Source of the DNA: Enterobacter quasihormaechei
GTDB lineage: Bacteria; Pseudomonadota; Gammaproteobacteria; Enterobacterales; Enterobacteriaceae
NCBI RefSeq assembly: GCF_004331385.1
Contig: NZ_SJON01000010.1
Location: 86,960 to 150,959 of the forward strand
Direction: 5' to 3'
DNA: 64,000 nt
The translations under genes and the position numbers were made by a program. Under the pieces are notes generated by a model. The model had not been told where the DNA came from. It searched no databases and saw only the letters and a list, made by a program, of their open reading frames with translations. Shown here one piece after another: positions 28,086-36,707 of this stretch; position 1 is the stretch's first letter; each line of letters starts with the position of its first letter.

Positions 28086-29090
28086 ATGTTTCTCAAAAAA
28101 GGGTTATTACTGGCGTCGCTGCTTTCCACTACGCCTGCCGCTTTTGCAGTGACCTCCTGGCCCCTTACGGTTGAAAATTGCGGCATAAAGCAGGCCTTTG
28201 CGAAGGCTCCTCAGCGCGTCGTGACCGTAGGTCAGCATGAAACAGAATTACTGCTCGCTCTGGGGCTGGACAAAAAGATAGCCGCGACGTCGGTCTGGTT
28301 TGGCAAACTTCCGGCTCCGCTGGCGGAGGCCGGGAAACACCTTCCCCGGCTTGCGGATAACTCGCCATCCTTTGAAGCCGTAGTGGGACAGAAGCCTGAG
28401 CTCGTTCTCGCGCAGTATCACTGGCACATTGGTCCGCAGGGCGAAGTGGGGACACGTGAGCAGTTTGCGTCGCTGGGGATTAATACGTGGATCTCCCCTG
28501 CCGACTGCACGGATAAAGCGGTGACGGAAACGTCAAACGCAGACGGGGCACGAAGCGCGCCGTTTTCGCTGGCGGAAATCACGCGGGAAGTGACAGAGCT
28601 GGCGACGATTTTTGATGTTTCCGCACGGGGTGAACAGCTCAACCGCGCCCTGACGGCACGTATCGAAAAGGCCCGGGCGCGCGTCTTTGCGAAACCGCTT
28701 AGCGTCGTTTTCTGGTTCTCCAGCAGCCGTCTGAATGGCGATCCCTGGGTGGCGGGAAATTATGGCGCGCCGGGCTGGATCAGCCGTACGCTGGGGTTGA
28801 AGAACATTATTGACTCCCACGACGAATGGCCTGCCGTAACGTGGGAACATATTGCCCAATCGCAGCCGGACGTGATTGTCATCGCAGAGATGTCCCGCAG
28901 GCTCTACCCTGCCGATGACGTTGCGGTAAAACAGGCGTTCCTGCGAAGTGACCCGGTGACAAAGAACCTGCCTGCGGTCAGGAACAATCACATTATTGTG
29001 GTGCCGGCAATGTCGTTAAACCCTTCAATGCGTAACGTCGATGCGGTTGAGCTTATCAGCGATCGGCTGGCTTCATTTCAGGACGAATAA
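28086..29090 (+). CDS. Periplasmic metal/metallophore-binding protein (BtuF/FecB-like)
   Basis: Class-III solute-binding protein of a FecBCD/BtuCD-type importer. From ATG 28086 it is 334 residues with a signal peptide ending TPAAFA. The two-lobed helical-backbone fold is suggested by the start of lobe 1 (QRVVTVGQHETELLLALGLDKKIAATSVWFG) and the lobe 2 stretch (WISRTLGLKNIIDSHDEWPAVTWEHIAQSQPDVIVI). No strong ribosome site is visible; the open frame back to 28026 covers the operator and is rejected. First gene of a three-gene operon whose stop overlaps the permease start. Ligand is unknown; the Zur box argues for zinc or a zinc-linked metallophore rather than iron. Confidence 0.85.
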   Translation: MFLKKGLLLASLLSTTPAAFAVTSWPLTVENCGIKQAFAKAPQRVVTVGQHETELLLALGLDKKIAATSVWFGKLPAPLAEAGKHLPRLADNSPSFEAVVGQKPELVLAQYHWHIGPQGEVGTREQFASLGINTWISPADCTDKAVTETSNADGARSAPFSLAEITREVTELATIFDVSARGEQLNRALTARIEKARARVFAKPLSVVFWFSSSRLNGDPWVAGNYGAPGWISRTLGLKNIIDSHDEWPAVTWEHIAQSQPDVIVIAEMSRRLYPADDVAVKQAFLRSDPVTKNLPAVRNNHIIVVPAMSLNPSMRNVDAVELISDRLASFQDE

Positions 29091-30121
29091 TGCGTCATTT
29101 CTTCACTGACCGCCGCCAGCAGGGGTTACTGGCGACAGGCCTCCTGGCGCTGCCGCTGATGTTGGTTTTTGCCGCGAGTATCGGCGATATGCCGGTATCG
29201 TATGCCATTACCGGAAAAGCGATCCTCAACGGCCTGGGATTGACATCATACGATCTGCCGCAGCCAGAGGAAGGCATCGTCTGGCAGTACCGCATGAGCC
29301 GGGCGCTGATGGCTGCGTGCAGCGGCGGCGGCCTGGCGCTGTGCGGGCTGGTGTTACAGTCGATCCTGCGTAATCCCCTGGCGGAACCTTATCTGCTGGG
29401 CATTTCCGCGGGCGCCTCGCTGGGGGCCGTCTGCGTGATGCTTCTCGGCATCGGAGGAAGCGTGATTGGCGTGAGCAGCGGTGCGTTTGTGGGTGCCTGC
29501 GCCGCCTTTGCGCTCATCATGCTGATTACCAACGGCATGAGTGAAAGCCCGTCGCGCATTTTGCTGGCCGGCATTGCGGGCACCCAGCTCTTCAACGCTA
29601 TGACCGCTTATATCGTCAGCACCTCCGCGAATGCCGAGCAATCCCGCAGCGTTATGTTCTGGTTAATGGGTAGCCTGAGCGGCGTGCGCTGGCCGGACGC
29701 GCTGCTGGCCCTGGCCGTGACGCTTGCGGGTTTACTGGTGGTACTTCTCTTTTCGCGTGCGCTGGACACCTTTACCTTCGGGGATGAGGTCTCTACAACG
29801 CTGGGCATACCGGTCACCGCCGTGCGTATTCTTTTGTTGCTGACCTGTGCCGTCGTTACCGCAACGCTTGTGAGCGCTATTGGTGCAGTCGGCTTTATGG
29901 GGCTGGTCATTCCCCATGTGACGCGCATGCTGAGCGGTCCGGGCCATCGGCGCACGCTCCCGCTGACGTTTCTTATCGGCGCACACTTTATGATCCTGGC
30001 CGATATCGTGTCGCGCACGCTGATTGTGCACCAGGTGCTGCCCATCGGTGTGGTGACTGCGCTGGTGGGTGCCCCCGTTTTTATGGCGTTGCTTTATCAG
30101 AACCGGAAGGAGCATAGATGA
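29090..30121 (+). CDS. FecCD-type ABC transporter permease
   Basis: Inner-membrane permease of the FecCD/BtuC family, 343 residues, about ten transmembrane segments. The family coupling motif G-x-x-G-F-x-G-L-x-x-P-H is present as AIGAVGFMGLVIPHVTRM, and the N-terminal LRNPLAEPYLLGISAGASLG block is typical. Start overlaps the binding-protein stop (TAATG), so translation is coupled. Only one permease gene is present, so it probably forms a homodimer as BtuC does. Confidence 0.92.
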   Translation: MRHFFTDRRQQGLLATGLLALPLMLVFAASIGDMPVSYAITGKAILNGLGLTSYDLPQPEEGIVWQYRMSRALMAACSGGGLALCGLVLQSILRNPLAEPYLLGISAGASLGAVCVMLLGIGGSVIGVSSGAFVGACAAFALIMLITNGMSESPSRILLAGIAGTQLFNAMTAYIVSTSANAEQSRSVMFWLMGSLSGVRWPDALLALAVTLAGLLVVLLFSRALDTFTFGDEVSTTLGIPVTAVRILLLLTCAVVTATLVSAIGAVGFMGLVIPHVTRMLSGPGHRRTLPLTFLIGAHFMILADIVSRTLIVHQVLPIGVVTALVGAPVFMALLYQNRKEHR

Positions 30122-30954
30122 ATATTACCGTGGCCGGGTTAACCGTAACCCGACAAGCGCAGACGGTGCTTAAGGAGATCGATCTCAAACTGTCATCCGG
30201 GCAGATTGTCGGCCTGTTAGGACCAAACGGCTCGGGCAAGTCTACGCTGCTGCGCTGTCTTGCCGGGCTGTTTCCGCGACTGAGCGAATGTGTTGCGCTT
30301 AATGGCACGACGCTTGACATGTTGCCGCTGAAAAAACGTGCGCAGCACATGGCGTTTGTCCCGCAACATGCTGAAGTCGATGGGGAACTGACCGTCGAAG
30401 AAATCGTACGGCTGGGACGTACCCCTTACCGAAAGGCGTTTCAAAGAAGCACACGCGAGGATGATGAGGCGGTTGAAGAGGCGATAAGCCTGATGCAGCT
30501 GGGCGGATTACGCCAGCGGCGCTGGCAGCATTTGTCCGGCGGGGAACGTCAGCGAAGCCAGATTGCCCGCGCGCTGGCACAGCAGCCGCAGGTGCTGCTG
30601 CTCGATGAGCCGACAAACCACCTGGACATACAGCACCAGCTGGAGCTGATGCGGCTGATTTCGCGCCTGCCGCTTACCGTCGTGGTTGCGCTGCACGATC
30701 TCAGTCTTGCGGCCAATTTCTGCCAGCGGCTGATCCTCCTGAAAGCCGGACAGATATCAGCCACGGGCGTGCCCGAAGAGGTGTTGACCCCAGCGAACAT
30801 CGGGAACACCTGGTGCGTAAAAGCTCAGGTCTACAAGACCGACGACGGGATAACGATCAGCTACAGCATGGGTGGCATGGCAGAGACCAGGCGCAAAAGC
30901 AAAAAACCCTGCGATATTGCTATCACAGGGTTTTCGAATTTGGCGGAAGCGTAG
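30118..30954 (+). CDS. FecE/BtuD-type ABC transporter ATPase, C-terminus running into serT copy 2
   Basis: Cytoplasmic ATP-binding subunit of the importer. The 278 residues show Walker A (GPNGSGKST, 35-43), signature LSGGERQRSQIARAL and Walker B plus D-loop (VLLLDEPTNHLD). Start overlaps the permease stop by 4 bp (ATGA). Typical relatives end near 255-265 residues. Here residue 264 onwards is encoded by the tRNA terminator hairpin (30907-30930) and the stop TAG falls 14 bases inside the tRNA gene, so the last 15 residues or so are a by-product of the junction and may be dispensable. Confidence 0.9.
   Translation: MNITVAGLTVTRQAQTVLKEIDLKLSSGQIVGLLGPNGSGKSTLLRCLAGLFPRLSECVALNGTTLDMLPLKKRAQHMAFVPQHAEVDGELTVEEIVRLGRTPYRKAFQRSTREDDEAVEEAISLMQLGGLRQRRWQHLSGGERQRSQIARALAQQPQVLLLDEPTNHLDIQHQLELMRLISRLPLTVVVALHDLSLAANFCQRLILLKAGQISATGVPEEVLTPANIGNTWCVKAQVYKTDDGITISYSMGGMAETRRKSKKPCDIAITGFSNLAEA
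30901..30930 (-). terminator. Terminator of serT copy 2
   Basis: Same hairpin as copy 1 with one change: CCCTGCGATA-TTGC-TATCACAGGG. On the minus strand the altered pair is G-U rather than a mismatch, so the tRNA-side hairpin stays paired and is followed by TTTTTT. It lies inside the ATPase reading frame. Confidence 0.75.
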
Positions 30955-31028
30955 AGATTCGAACTCTAGAACCCTTTCGGGTCGCCGGTTTTCAAGACCG
31001 GTGCCTTCAACCGCTCGGCCACGCTTCC
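30941..31028 (-). tRNA. serT: tRNA-Ser(UGA), copy 2
   Basis: An 88-nt serine tRNA identical in its body to copy 1 (27085-27172), anticodon UGA, CCA encoded. Both copies also share the promoter boxes and terminator. By synteny with E. coli (serT near yccA) this copy, next to the yccA side, or copy 1 could be the ancestral one; the sequence does not decide. Confidence 0.97.
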
Positions 31029-31040
31029 TAAGTGAGGCGA

Positions 31041-31069
31041 ACTATAAACACCTCACCGCGCGCTGTAAA
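31041..31069 (-). promoter_or_regulatory. Promoter of serT copy 2
   Basis: Minus-strand -35 TTTACA (31064-31069) and -10 TATAGT (31041-31046), 17-bp spacer. The boxes equal those of copy 1 but the spacer differs at several positions, so the copies have diverged upstream of the -10 while keeping promoter function. Confidence 0.85.
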
Positions 31070-31166
31070 GAGTGCGGGCATTCGTTCGCTTTAAAAATAG
31101 CCAAAATGCGTTTAATCGGTTGAATTGACGACAGATTGGCCATTTTGGCAGCATACTATCCCCAGC

Positions 31167-32801
31167 TTAGCGCGAGTGCTTTTTGATGTACATATCTTTG
31201 GTGTAGTAGTACCCAAGCTTGTCCGGCGTGAATCCCCCTACCCACGGTTTCACCAGGTGCGTGCGCACGTAGTGATAGACAGGGATCGCCGGTACGTCAC
31301 GTCCCAGCAGATCTTCTGCCTGCTGGTAGAACTTACCGCGCTCCTGAGCCGTTTTCGATTTCGCCGCATTCACCAGAGCCCGATCGTAGTCCGGATTGCT
31401 GTACTGAGTGGTGTTTTGGCTGTCCCCGGTACGGAAGGTGTTCAGGAAGGTTGCCGCATCGTCGTAATCGGCAATCCAGGCGTAGCGCACCGCGTCAAAG
31501 TTGTGGGTGTGCATGGTATCAAGCATGGTTTTCCACTCCTGATTTTGCAGCTTCGCCTCCACGCCGAGGTTCTTCTTCCACATTGAGCTGGCGGCAATCG
31601 CAATGCGCTGGTGCGATTCCGAGGTGTTATAGAGGAGATTAAAGCTGAGCGGATGGCTATCGTTAAATCCGGCTTCGGCCAGCAGCTTTTTCGCCTCGGC
31701 AATGCGTTTATCCATCGACCAGCTGGCGTAATCCGGGGTCTGTAGCTTGACGCCGCCAATGTCCGGCTGGCTGATCAGCCATGCCGGGCGCTGCCCCTGC
31801 CCTAACACTTTCCCGGCGATAATGTCTTTATCCAGCGCCAGGTTCAGCGCCCTGCGCACGCGGGCGTCGTTGAACGGCGGCCGGGTGGTATTGAACTGAT
31901 AATAATAGGTGGCAAGCTGCGGTGAAACGTCCAGCTCGCTCCCCAGCGTTTTCTTCAGCTGAGCAAACTGGTTGATCGGCACCGTGTAAACAATGTCGAT
32001 TTCCCCCGCTTTGTAGCGGTTAACGTCTGCGGCTTCAGAGGAGATGGGCAGATAGGTCACCTTGTTGATGACGGTATGTGCGTTATCCCAGTAATGTGGG
32101 TTCCGCACCGCCACGATGCGTTCGTTAACCACCCACTGTGACAGCGTATAGGCCCCGCTGCTGACGAAGTGCTCCGGTTTAGTCCACTTCTCACCGAAAC
32201 GACCGACCAGGACTTTATCTATCGGCACCAGAGACGGATGAGCCAGCATCGCCAGGAAAGCGGCATTTGGCTGCGTGAGCGTAACTTCCAGCGTGGCGTC
32301 ATTGATGGCTTTCACGCCCAGCGACTCGGGGGCTTTTTTGCCTTCTGCGATATCGGTGCCGTTAACGATACGCATGCTGCCGGGATAGCTGGCATACGGT
32401 GAAACGGTTTTCGGGTCGACCAGCCGCTGCCAGCTCCAGACGATATCTTCTGCGGTGATGGGGGTTCCATCGCTCCAGGTGATGCCCGGACGCAAATGAA
32501 AGGTCCAGACGGTGTTATCTTTATTTTCCCATTTCTCCGCCAGGCGCGGCTGGATTTCACCTGTTGGAGAGACGCTGACCAGCCCGTCGAATAAATCGCT
32601 GATAATATTAAATTCGACATCGCTTTCGACTTTATGCGGGTCGAGCGAGGCGGGTTCACTGCCGTTGTTCCTGACCAGTTCCTGCTTCTCTGCCAGCTGG
32701 GTTCCTGCCGGCACGTTAGCCGCCCAGGTTGCCGTGCTGGCGCACAGGATCCCCGCGGTTAACAAAGAGAGCGTAAAGTGCGTGCGTGTTTGTGGTTTCA
32801 T
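31167..32801 (-). CDS. OppA/MppA-type periplasmic oligopeptide-binding protein
   Basis: Periplasmic solute-binding protein (SBP family 5) for peptides. From ATG 32801 the precursor has 544 residues with a signal peptide ending ATWAA, followed by the OppA/MppA-like start VPAGTQLAEKQELVRNNGSEPASLDPHK. It shares long blocks with both E. coli OppA (LVRNNGSE, YASY) and MppA (KVLGQGQRPAW, LYNTSESHQRIAIA), so it is a third paralogue. No permease or ATPase genes are adjacent, so it probably docks on the OppBCDF transporter. Located between serT copy 2 and yccA, absent there in E. coli. Confidence 0.92.
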   Translation of the reverse strand: MKPQTRTHFTLSLLTAGILCASTATWAANVPAGTQLAEKQELVRNNGSEPASLDPHKVESDVEFNIISDLFDGLVSVSPTGEIQPRLAEKWENKDNTVWTFHLRPGITWSDGTPITAEDIVWSWQRLVDPKTVSPYASYPGSMRIVNGTDIAEGKKAPESLGVKAINDATLEVTLTQPNAAFLAMLAHPSLVPIDKVLVGRFGEKWTKPEHFVSSGAYTLSQWVVNERIVAVRNPHYWDNAHTVINKVTYLPISSEAADVNRYKAGEIDIVYTVPINQFAQLKKTLGSELDVSPQLATYYYQFNTTRPPFNDARVRRALNLALDKDIIAGKVLGQGQRPAWLISQPDIGGVKLQTPDYASWSMDKRIAEAKKLLAEAGFNDSHPLSFNLLYNTSESHQRIAIAASSMWKKNLGVEAKLQNQEWKTMLDTMHTHNFDAVRYAWIADYDDAATFLNTFRTGDSQNTTQYSNPDYDRALVNAAKSKTAQERGKFYQQAEDLLGRDVPAIPVYHYVRTHLVKPWVGGFTPDKLGYYYTKDMYIKKHSR

Positions 32802-33071
32802 TTCCTTCGCCTTATTGTCTGTTTTTATGACGATCCGGAAATAACTCTTAGCGGCCTTAGGGAAATAACGCAATATTTTTCAGTAACCTATAAGAGGTTG
32901 ATCTGCATCCGCTTTGCAAACCGCACTTCATTCTGAATTCAAGTGCTTTCTCAGAAGAAAAAACCAGCATAATCCCTAAGGGGTTGAGTAAAGATGGGTA
33001 AAACCACTTTGCGTCTGCCGCGCCGTTTCTTATTCTTTGCGCTAATTACATCTGTCATAAGAGAGTGACTC

Positions 33072-33731
33072 ATGGATCGTATAATTTCTTCTTCACGCGA
33101 CCGCACATCGCTACTCAGCACCCATAAGGTGCTGCGCAATACCTATTTCATGCTCAGCCTGACGCTGGCGTTTTCAGCCATCACCGCGACGGCCAGCACC
33201 GTGCTGATGCTGCCTTCTCCGGGCCTGATCCTGACGCTGGTGGGTATGTATGGTCTGATGTTCCTGACCTATAAAACTGCGGATAAGCCGGTGGGTATTC
33301 TTTCCGCGTTCGCCTTTACGGGCTTCCTGGGCTACATCCTGGGGCCAATCCTGAACGCCTATCTGTCTGCCGGAATGGGCGACGTGATCGGGATGGCGCT
33401 GGGCGGCACCGCGCTGGTGTTCTTCTGCTGCTCGGCCTACGTGCTGACCACCCGTAAGGACATGTCCTTCCTCGGCGGTATGCTGATGGCGGGTATCGTG
33501 ATTGTGCTGGTCGGTATGCTGGCGAACATCTTCCTGCAATTGCCTGCTCTGCATCTGGCAATCAGCGCGGTGTTCATCCTGATTTCATCCGGCGCAATCC
33601 TGTATGAAACCAGCAACATCATTCACGGCGGTGAGACCAATTACATCCGCGCCACCGTGAGCCTGTACGTGTCGCTGTACAACATCTTCGTCAGCCTGCT
33701 GAGCATCCTGGGCTTCGCCAGCCGCGATTAA
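33072..33731 (+). CDS. yccA: BI-1-like FtsH modulator YccA
   Basis: Inner-membrane protein of the Bax-inhibitor-1 (UPF0005) family, 219 residues with seven hydrophobic segments. In E. coli YccA is a substrate and inhibitor of FtsH protease and protects the SecY translocon when it jams. Ends [32 protein letters not shown], characteristic of the family. Transcribed alone, with its own terminator. Confidence 0.96.
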   Translation: MDRIISSSRDRTSLLSTHKVLRNTYFMLSLTLAFSAITATASTVLMLPSPGLILTLVGMYGLMFLTYKTADKPVGILSAFAFTGFLGYILGPILNAYLSAGMGDVIGMALGGTALVFFCCSAYVLTTRKDMSFLGGMLMAGIVIVLVGMLANIFLQLPALHLAISAVFILISSGAILYETSNIIHGGETNYIRATVSLYVSLYNIFVSLLSILGFASRD

Positions 33732-33751
33732 CCCACCGTGCTGTGAACATG

Positions 33752-33780
33752 GCCCCGCTTATGCGGGGCTTTGTTTTTTT
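33752..33780 (+). terminator. yccA terminator
   Basis: Stem GCCCCGC / GCGGGGC with a TTAT loop (33752-33769) followed by TTTGTTTTTTT. Confidence 0.9.
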
Positions 33781-33819
33781 GGTAAACTGATGCGGTTTTT
33801 GACTAACGCGTGAATGATT

Positions 33820-34149
33820 ATGTTGAGTTTTGAAGGCAAAGAGATCGAAACCGATAACGACGGTTATCTGAAAGAGAGCCGCCAGTGGAGCGAAGCGCTG
33901 GCGGAGAAAATTGCGGAAAACGAAGGGATTAGCCTCTCCCCGGAGCACTGGGAAGTGGTGCGCTTTGTGCGCGAGTTTTACCTTGAATTCAACACGTCGC
34001 CGGCGATCCGCATGCTGGTCAAAGCCATGGCGAATAAGTTTGGCGAAGAGAAAGGCAACAGCCGTTATCTGTATCGCCTGTTTCCGAAAGGCCCGGCTAA
34101 ACAGGCGACAAAAATTGCCGGCCTGCCAAAACCGGTAAAATGCATTTAA
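33820..34149 (+). CDS. tusE: Sulfur transfer protein TusE
   Basis: Last carrier of the TusA-TusBCD-TusE sulfur relay that delivers persulfide to MnmA for 2-thiolation of tRNA wobble uridine. From ATG 33820 it is 109 residues (an ATG two codons earlier is possible). The penultimate cysteine in the C-terminal VKCI is the sulfur carrier, and the DsrC-like fold is indicated by [31 protein letters not shown]. Convergent with yccX, overlapping its end by a few bases. Confidence 0.96.
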   Translation: MLSFEGKEIETDNDGYLKESRQWSEALAEKIAENEGISLSPEHWEVVRFVREFYLEFNTSPAIRMLVKAMANKFGEEKGNSRYLYRLFPKGPAKQATKIAGLPKPVKCI

Positions 34150-34427
34150 TAGCGAATACTGAAGTCAGCGTATTCCCGGCCGGGTTGATGCGGTTCCGTT
34201 AAAACCTTATCAACCCGCGCGCTTCGCGGTCCGCCCGCTTTTAGCCACGCCACCAGCTTCTCAACCTTATCCGCATCACCGCAGGCGACTACCTCCACGC
34301 TGCCATCATCCCTGTTACGCGCATACCCCGTCAGCCCGAGCTGAAGAGCTTCGCGCTGGGTGCTGTAGCGGAAACCGACGCCCTGTACGAGGCCGTGGAC
34401 CCAGGCAATGGTGCAAACATTTGACAT
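34146..34427 (-). CDS. yccX: Acylphosphatase YccX
   Basis: Small acylphosphatase that hydrolyses carboxyl-phosphate bonds. From ATG 34427 (AAGGAG site) it has 93 residues, one more than E. coli YccX. The active-site loop V-x-G-V-G-F-R (VQGVGFR, catalytic Arg) and the conserved Asn in [17 protein letters not shown] are present. Start could also be ATG 34430. Confidence 0.95.
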   Translation of the reverse strand: MSNVCTIAWVHGLVQGVGFRYSTQREALQLGLTGYARNRDDGSVEVVACGDADKVEKLVAWLKAGGPRSARVDKVLTEPHQPGREYADFSIRY

Positions 34428-34520
34428 CATCCTTCTCCTTATCCGACTGGCGCGTTGCATTTCCTCACTGAAGTCGGGAAAATGGCGGCCATTTTACTGG
34501 AATCGACAGAATAGCAAATT

Positions 34521-35711
34521 ATGAGCGTACGTTTAGTGTTAGCCAAAGGGCGCGAGAAGTCATTACTGCGCCGCCATCCCTGGGTCTTCTCCGGCGCGGT
34601 TGCCCGCATGGAAGGCAAAGCCAGCCTCGGCGAAACCATCGATATTGTTGACCATCAGGGAAAATGGTTAGCACGCGGCGCATACTCGCCCGCCTCTCAG
34701 ATCCGCGCGCGCGTCTGGACGTTCGATAAAGATGAAACCATCGATATCGATTTCTTTGTCCGCCGTCTGCAACAGGCGCAGCAGTGGCGCGAGTGGCTGG
34801 CAAAGCGCGACGGACTGGACAGCTATCGTCTGATTGCCGGTGAGTCTGACGGCCTGCCGGGCGTGACCATCGACCGCTTCGGCAATTTCCTGGTGTTGCA
34901 GCTGCTGAGCGCCGGGGCGGAATACCAGCGTGCTGCGCTGATCAGCGCCCTGCAAACGCTGTTCCCGTCATGCGCCATTTACGACCGCAGCGACGTGGCG
35001 GTACGTAAAAAAGAGGGCATGGAGCTGACGCAAGGCCCGGTCACCGGCGAATTGCCGCCTGCCCTGCTGCCTATCGAGGAGCACGGCATGAAGCTGCTGG
35101 TGGACATCCAGGGCGGCCATAAGACCGGTTATTACCTCGACCAGCGTGACAGCCGTCTGGCAACACGCCAGTACGTTGCCGATAAGCGCGTGCTGAACTG
35201 CTTCTCCTATACCGGCGGCTTTGCGGTCTCTGCTCTGATGGGCGGCTGTGCCCAGGTTGTCAGCGTCGACACCTCCCAGGAAGCGCTGGACGTGGCGAAG
35301 CAGAACGTCGAGCTGAACAAGCTGGATCTGAGCAAAGCGGAGTTTGTGCGCGACGACGTGTTTAAGCTGCTGCGTAAATACCGCGACCAGGGCGAGAAAT
35401 TTGACGTCATCGTGATGGATCCACCGAAATTTGTGGAAAACAAAAGCCAGCTGATGGGCGCCTGCCGTGGCTATAAAGACATTAACATGCTGGCGATCCA
35501 ACTGCTGAACCCGGGCGGCGTACTGCTGACATTCTCCTGCTCTGGCCTGATGACGACAGATTTATTCCAAAAAATCATCGCCGATGCCGCAATAGATGCG
35601 GGTCGTGATGTACAATTTATAGAGCAGTTCCGTCAGGCCGCCGATCACCCGGTGATCGCCACCTACCCGGAAGGGCTGTATCTGAAAGGGTTTGCCTGTC
35701 GCGTCATGTAA
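34521..35711 (+). CDS. rlmI: 23S rRNA m5C1962 methyltransferase RlmI
   Basis: S-adenosylmethionine-dependent methyltransferase that methylates C1962 of 23S rRNA. The 396 residues begin with a PUA domain (about 1-80), a linker, and a Rossmann methyltransferase domain with [17 protein letters not shown] and the SCSG motif. Divergent from yccX with a 93-bp gap. Length equals E. coli RlmI (396). Confidence 0.96.
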   Translation: MSVRLVLAKGREKSLLRRHPWVFSGAVARMEGKASLGETIDIVDHQGKWLARGAYSPASQIRARVWTFDKDETIDIDFFVRRLQQAQQWREWLAKRDGLDSYRLIAGESDGLPGVTIDRFGNFLVLQLLSAGAEYQRAALISALQTLFPSCAIYDRSDVAVRKKEGMELTQGPVTGELPPALLPIEEHGMKLLVDIQGGHKTGYYLDQRDSRLATRQYVADKRVLNCFSYTGGFAVSALMGGCAQVVSVDTSQEALDVAKQNVELNKLDLSKAEFVRDDVFKLLRKYRDQGEKFDVIVMDPPKFVENKSQLMGACRGYKDINMLAIQLLNPGGVLLTFSCSGLMTTDLFQKIIADAAIDAGRDVQFIEQFRQAADHPVIATYPEGLYLKGFACRVM

Positions 35712-35739
35712 CTTGAAAAGAGAAATATTGCCCGCACAT
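35712..35739 (+). promoter_or_regulatory. Sigma-32 (heat-shock) promoter of hspQ
   Basis: CTTGAAA (35712-35718) and CCCGCACAT (35731-35739) with a 12-bp spacer match the sigma-32 elements CTTGAAA-N11-15-CCCCATNT apart from changes in the -10. E. coli hspQ is a sigma-32 regulon member, in agreement. Confidence 0.75.
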
Positions 35740-35771
35740 AGTGTGTATGTGATGTTTCCCGGGAGGTGACT

Positions 35772-36089
35772 ATGATTGCCAGCAAATTCGGTATCGGCCA
35801 GCAGGTCCGCCACACCTTGCTTGGATATTTGGGTGTGGTCGTGGATATCGACCCGGAGTATTCCCTTGATGAACCGTCAGCAGACGAGCTGGCGGTTGAC
35901 GCAGAGCTTCGCGCCGCGCCCTGGTATCATGTGGTCATGGAGGGCGACGATGGTCAGCCTGTCCATACCTATCTTGCCGAAGCGCAGTTGAGTGGTGAAT
36001 TACAGGATGAGCATCCGGAACAACCCACTATGGACGAGCTTGCTCAGACCATCCGCAAACAGTTACAGGCACCAAGACTGCGAAACTAA
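35772..36089 (+). CDS. hspQ: Heat shock protein HspQ
   Basis: Hemimethylated-DNA-binding/YccV-like domain protein, 105 residues, that in E. coli promotes degradation of denatured DnaA and acts as a specificity factor for Lon. Start ATG 35772 with GGGAGG (an upstream GTG at 35766 is rejected). Typical blocks [30 protein letters not shown] and [24 protein letters not shown]. Confidence 0.96.
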   Translation: MIASKFGIGQQVRHTLLGYLGVVVDIDPEYSLDEPSADELAVDAELRAAPWYHVVMEGDDGQPVHTYLAEAQLSGELQDEHPEQPTMDELAQTIRKQLQAPRLRN

Positions 36090-36095
36090 AGGTGT

Positions 36096-36124
36096 AAAAA
36101 AGCCCGTCAAGCGGGCTTTTTTTA
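36096..36124. terminator. Bidirectional terminator between hspQ and yccU
   Basis: Stem AGCCCG / CGGGCT with a TCAAG loop (36101-36117), flanked by A5 and T7 runs, so it can end both convergent genes. Confidence 0.9.
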
Positions 36125-36535
36125 TTTTGCGAGCCCCAGACGGGGGATGTCGATTGCCGGACAGCGATCCATTACCACCTTAAGCCCGGCATCGCGTGCC
36201 AGCACGGCCGCCTGCTCATTGATTACGCCCAGCTGCATCCACAGCGTTTTCGCACCAATGGCGATTGCCTCCTGCGCCACGCCCCAGGCCGCCTCAGAAT
36301 TGCGGAACACGTCCACCATATCCACCTTTTCCGGCACGTCCGCGAGCGTCGCATAGCCCTGCTGGCCCAGCAGCGTTTTTCCCGCCACCTTCGGCGAGAC
36401 CGGGATCACGTGATAACCCTGATCCAGAAGGTATTTCATTACCCGATAGCTTGGACGATCCGGTTTGTCGCTCGCGCCAACCAGCGCGATAGTGCGCGTG
36501 GACGTCAGGATCTCGACAATGTCGTTCTCTTTCAT
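36122..36535 (-). CDS. yccU: CoA-binding protein YccU
   Basis: Small CoA-binding (Rossmann) domain protein of 137 residues, matching E. coli YccU nearly end to end. Glycine-rich nucleotide-binding segment [19 protein letters not shown] near residues 15-33 and a conserved Cys in VVMDRCPAI. Function unknown. The longer frame to 36616 has no support. Convergent with hspQ. Confidence 0.94.
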   Translation of the reverse strand: MKENDIVEILTSTRTIALVGASDKPDRPSYRVMKYLLDQGYHVIPVSPKVAGKTLLGQQGYATLADVPEKVDMVDVFRNSEAAWGVAQEAIAIGAKTLWMQLGVINEQAAVLARDAGLKVVMDRCPAIDIPRLGLAK

Positions 36536-36707
36536 GCTCTTCCTCCTGGTTTTTTTCAAAGTGTACGTCAAAGCAGCCATCTCAACCACGCTGTCCCTAC
36601 AGAAGTATGCGGGCAAAACGGCAGAATATGTCTATATGTTAGTAAACGTGATTATCGAAAAATTTTGATACATTCTTACATGGGTAGTTTGTCTACAGGA
36701 GTCTGCT

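Noticed and set aside
27045..31069. Integrative element with integrase
   Set aside because: The tRNA duplication suggested it, but no integrase, recombinase or partial tRNA attachment remnant is seen between the copies.
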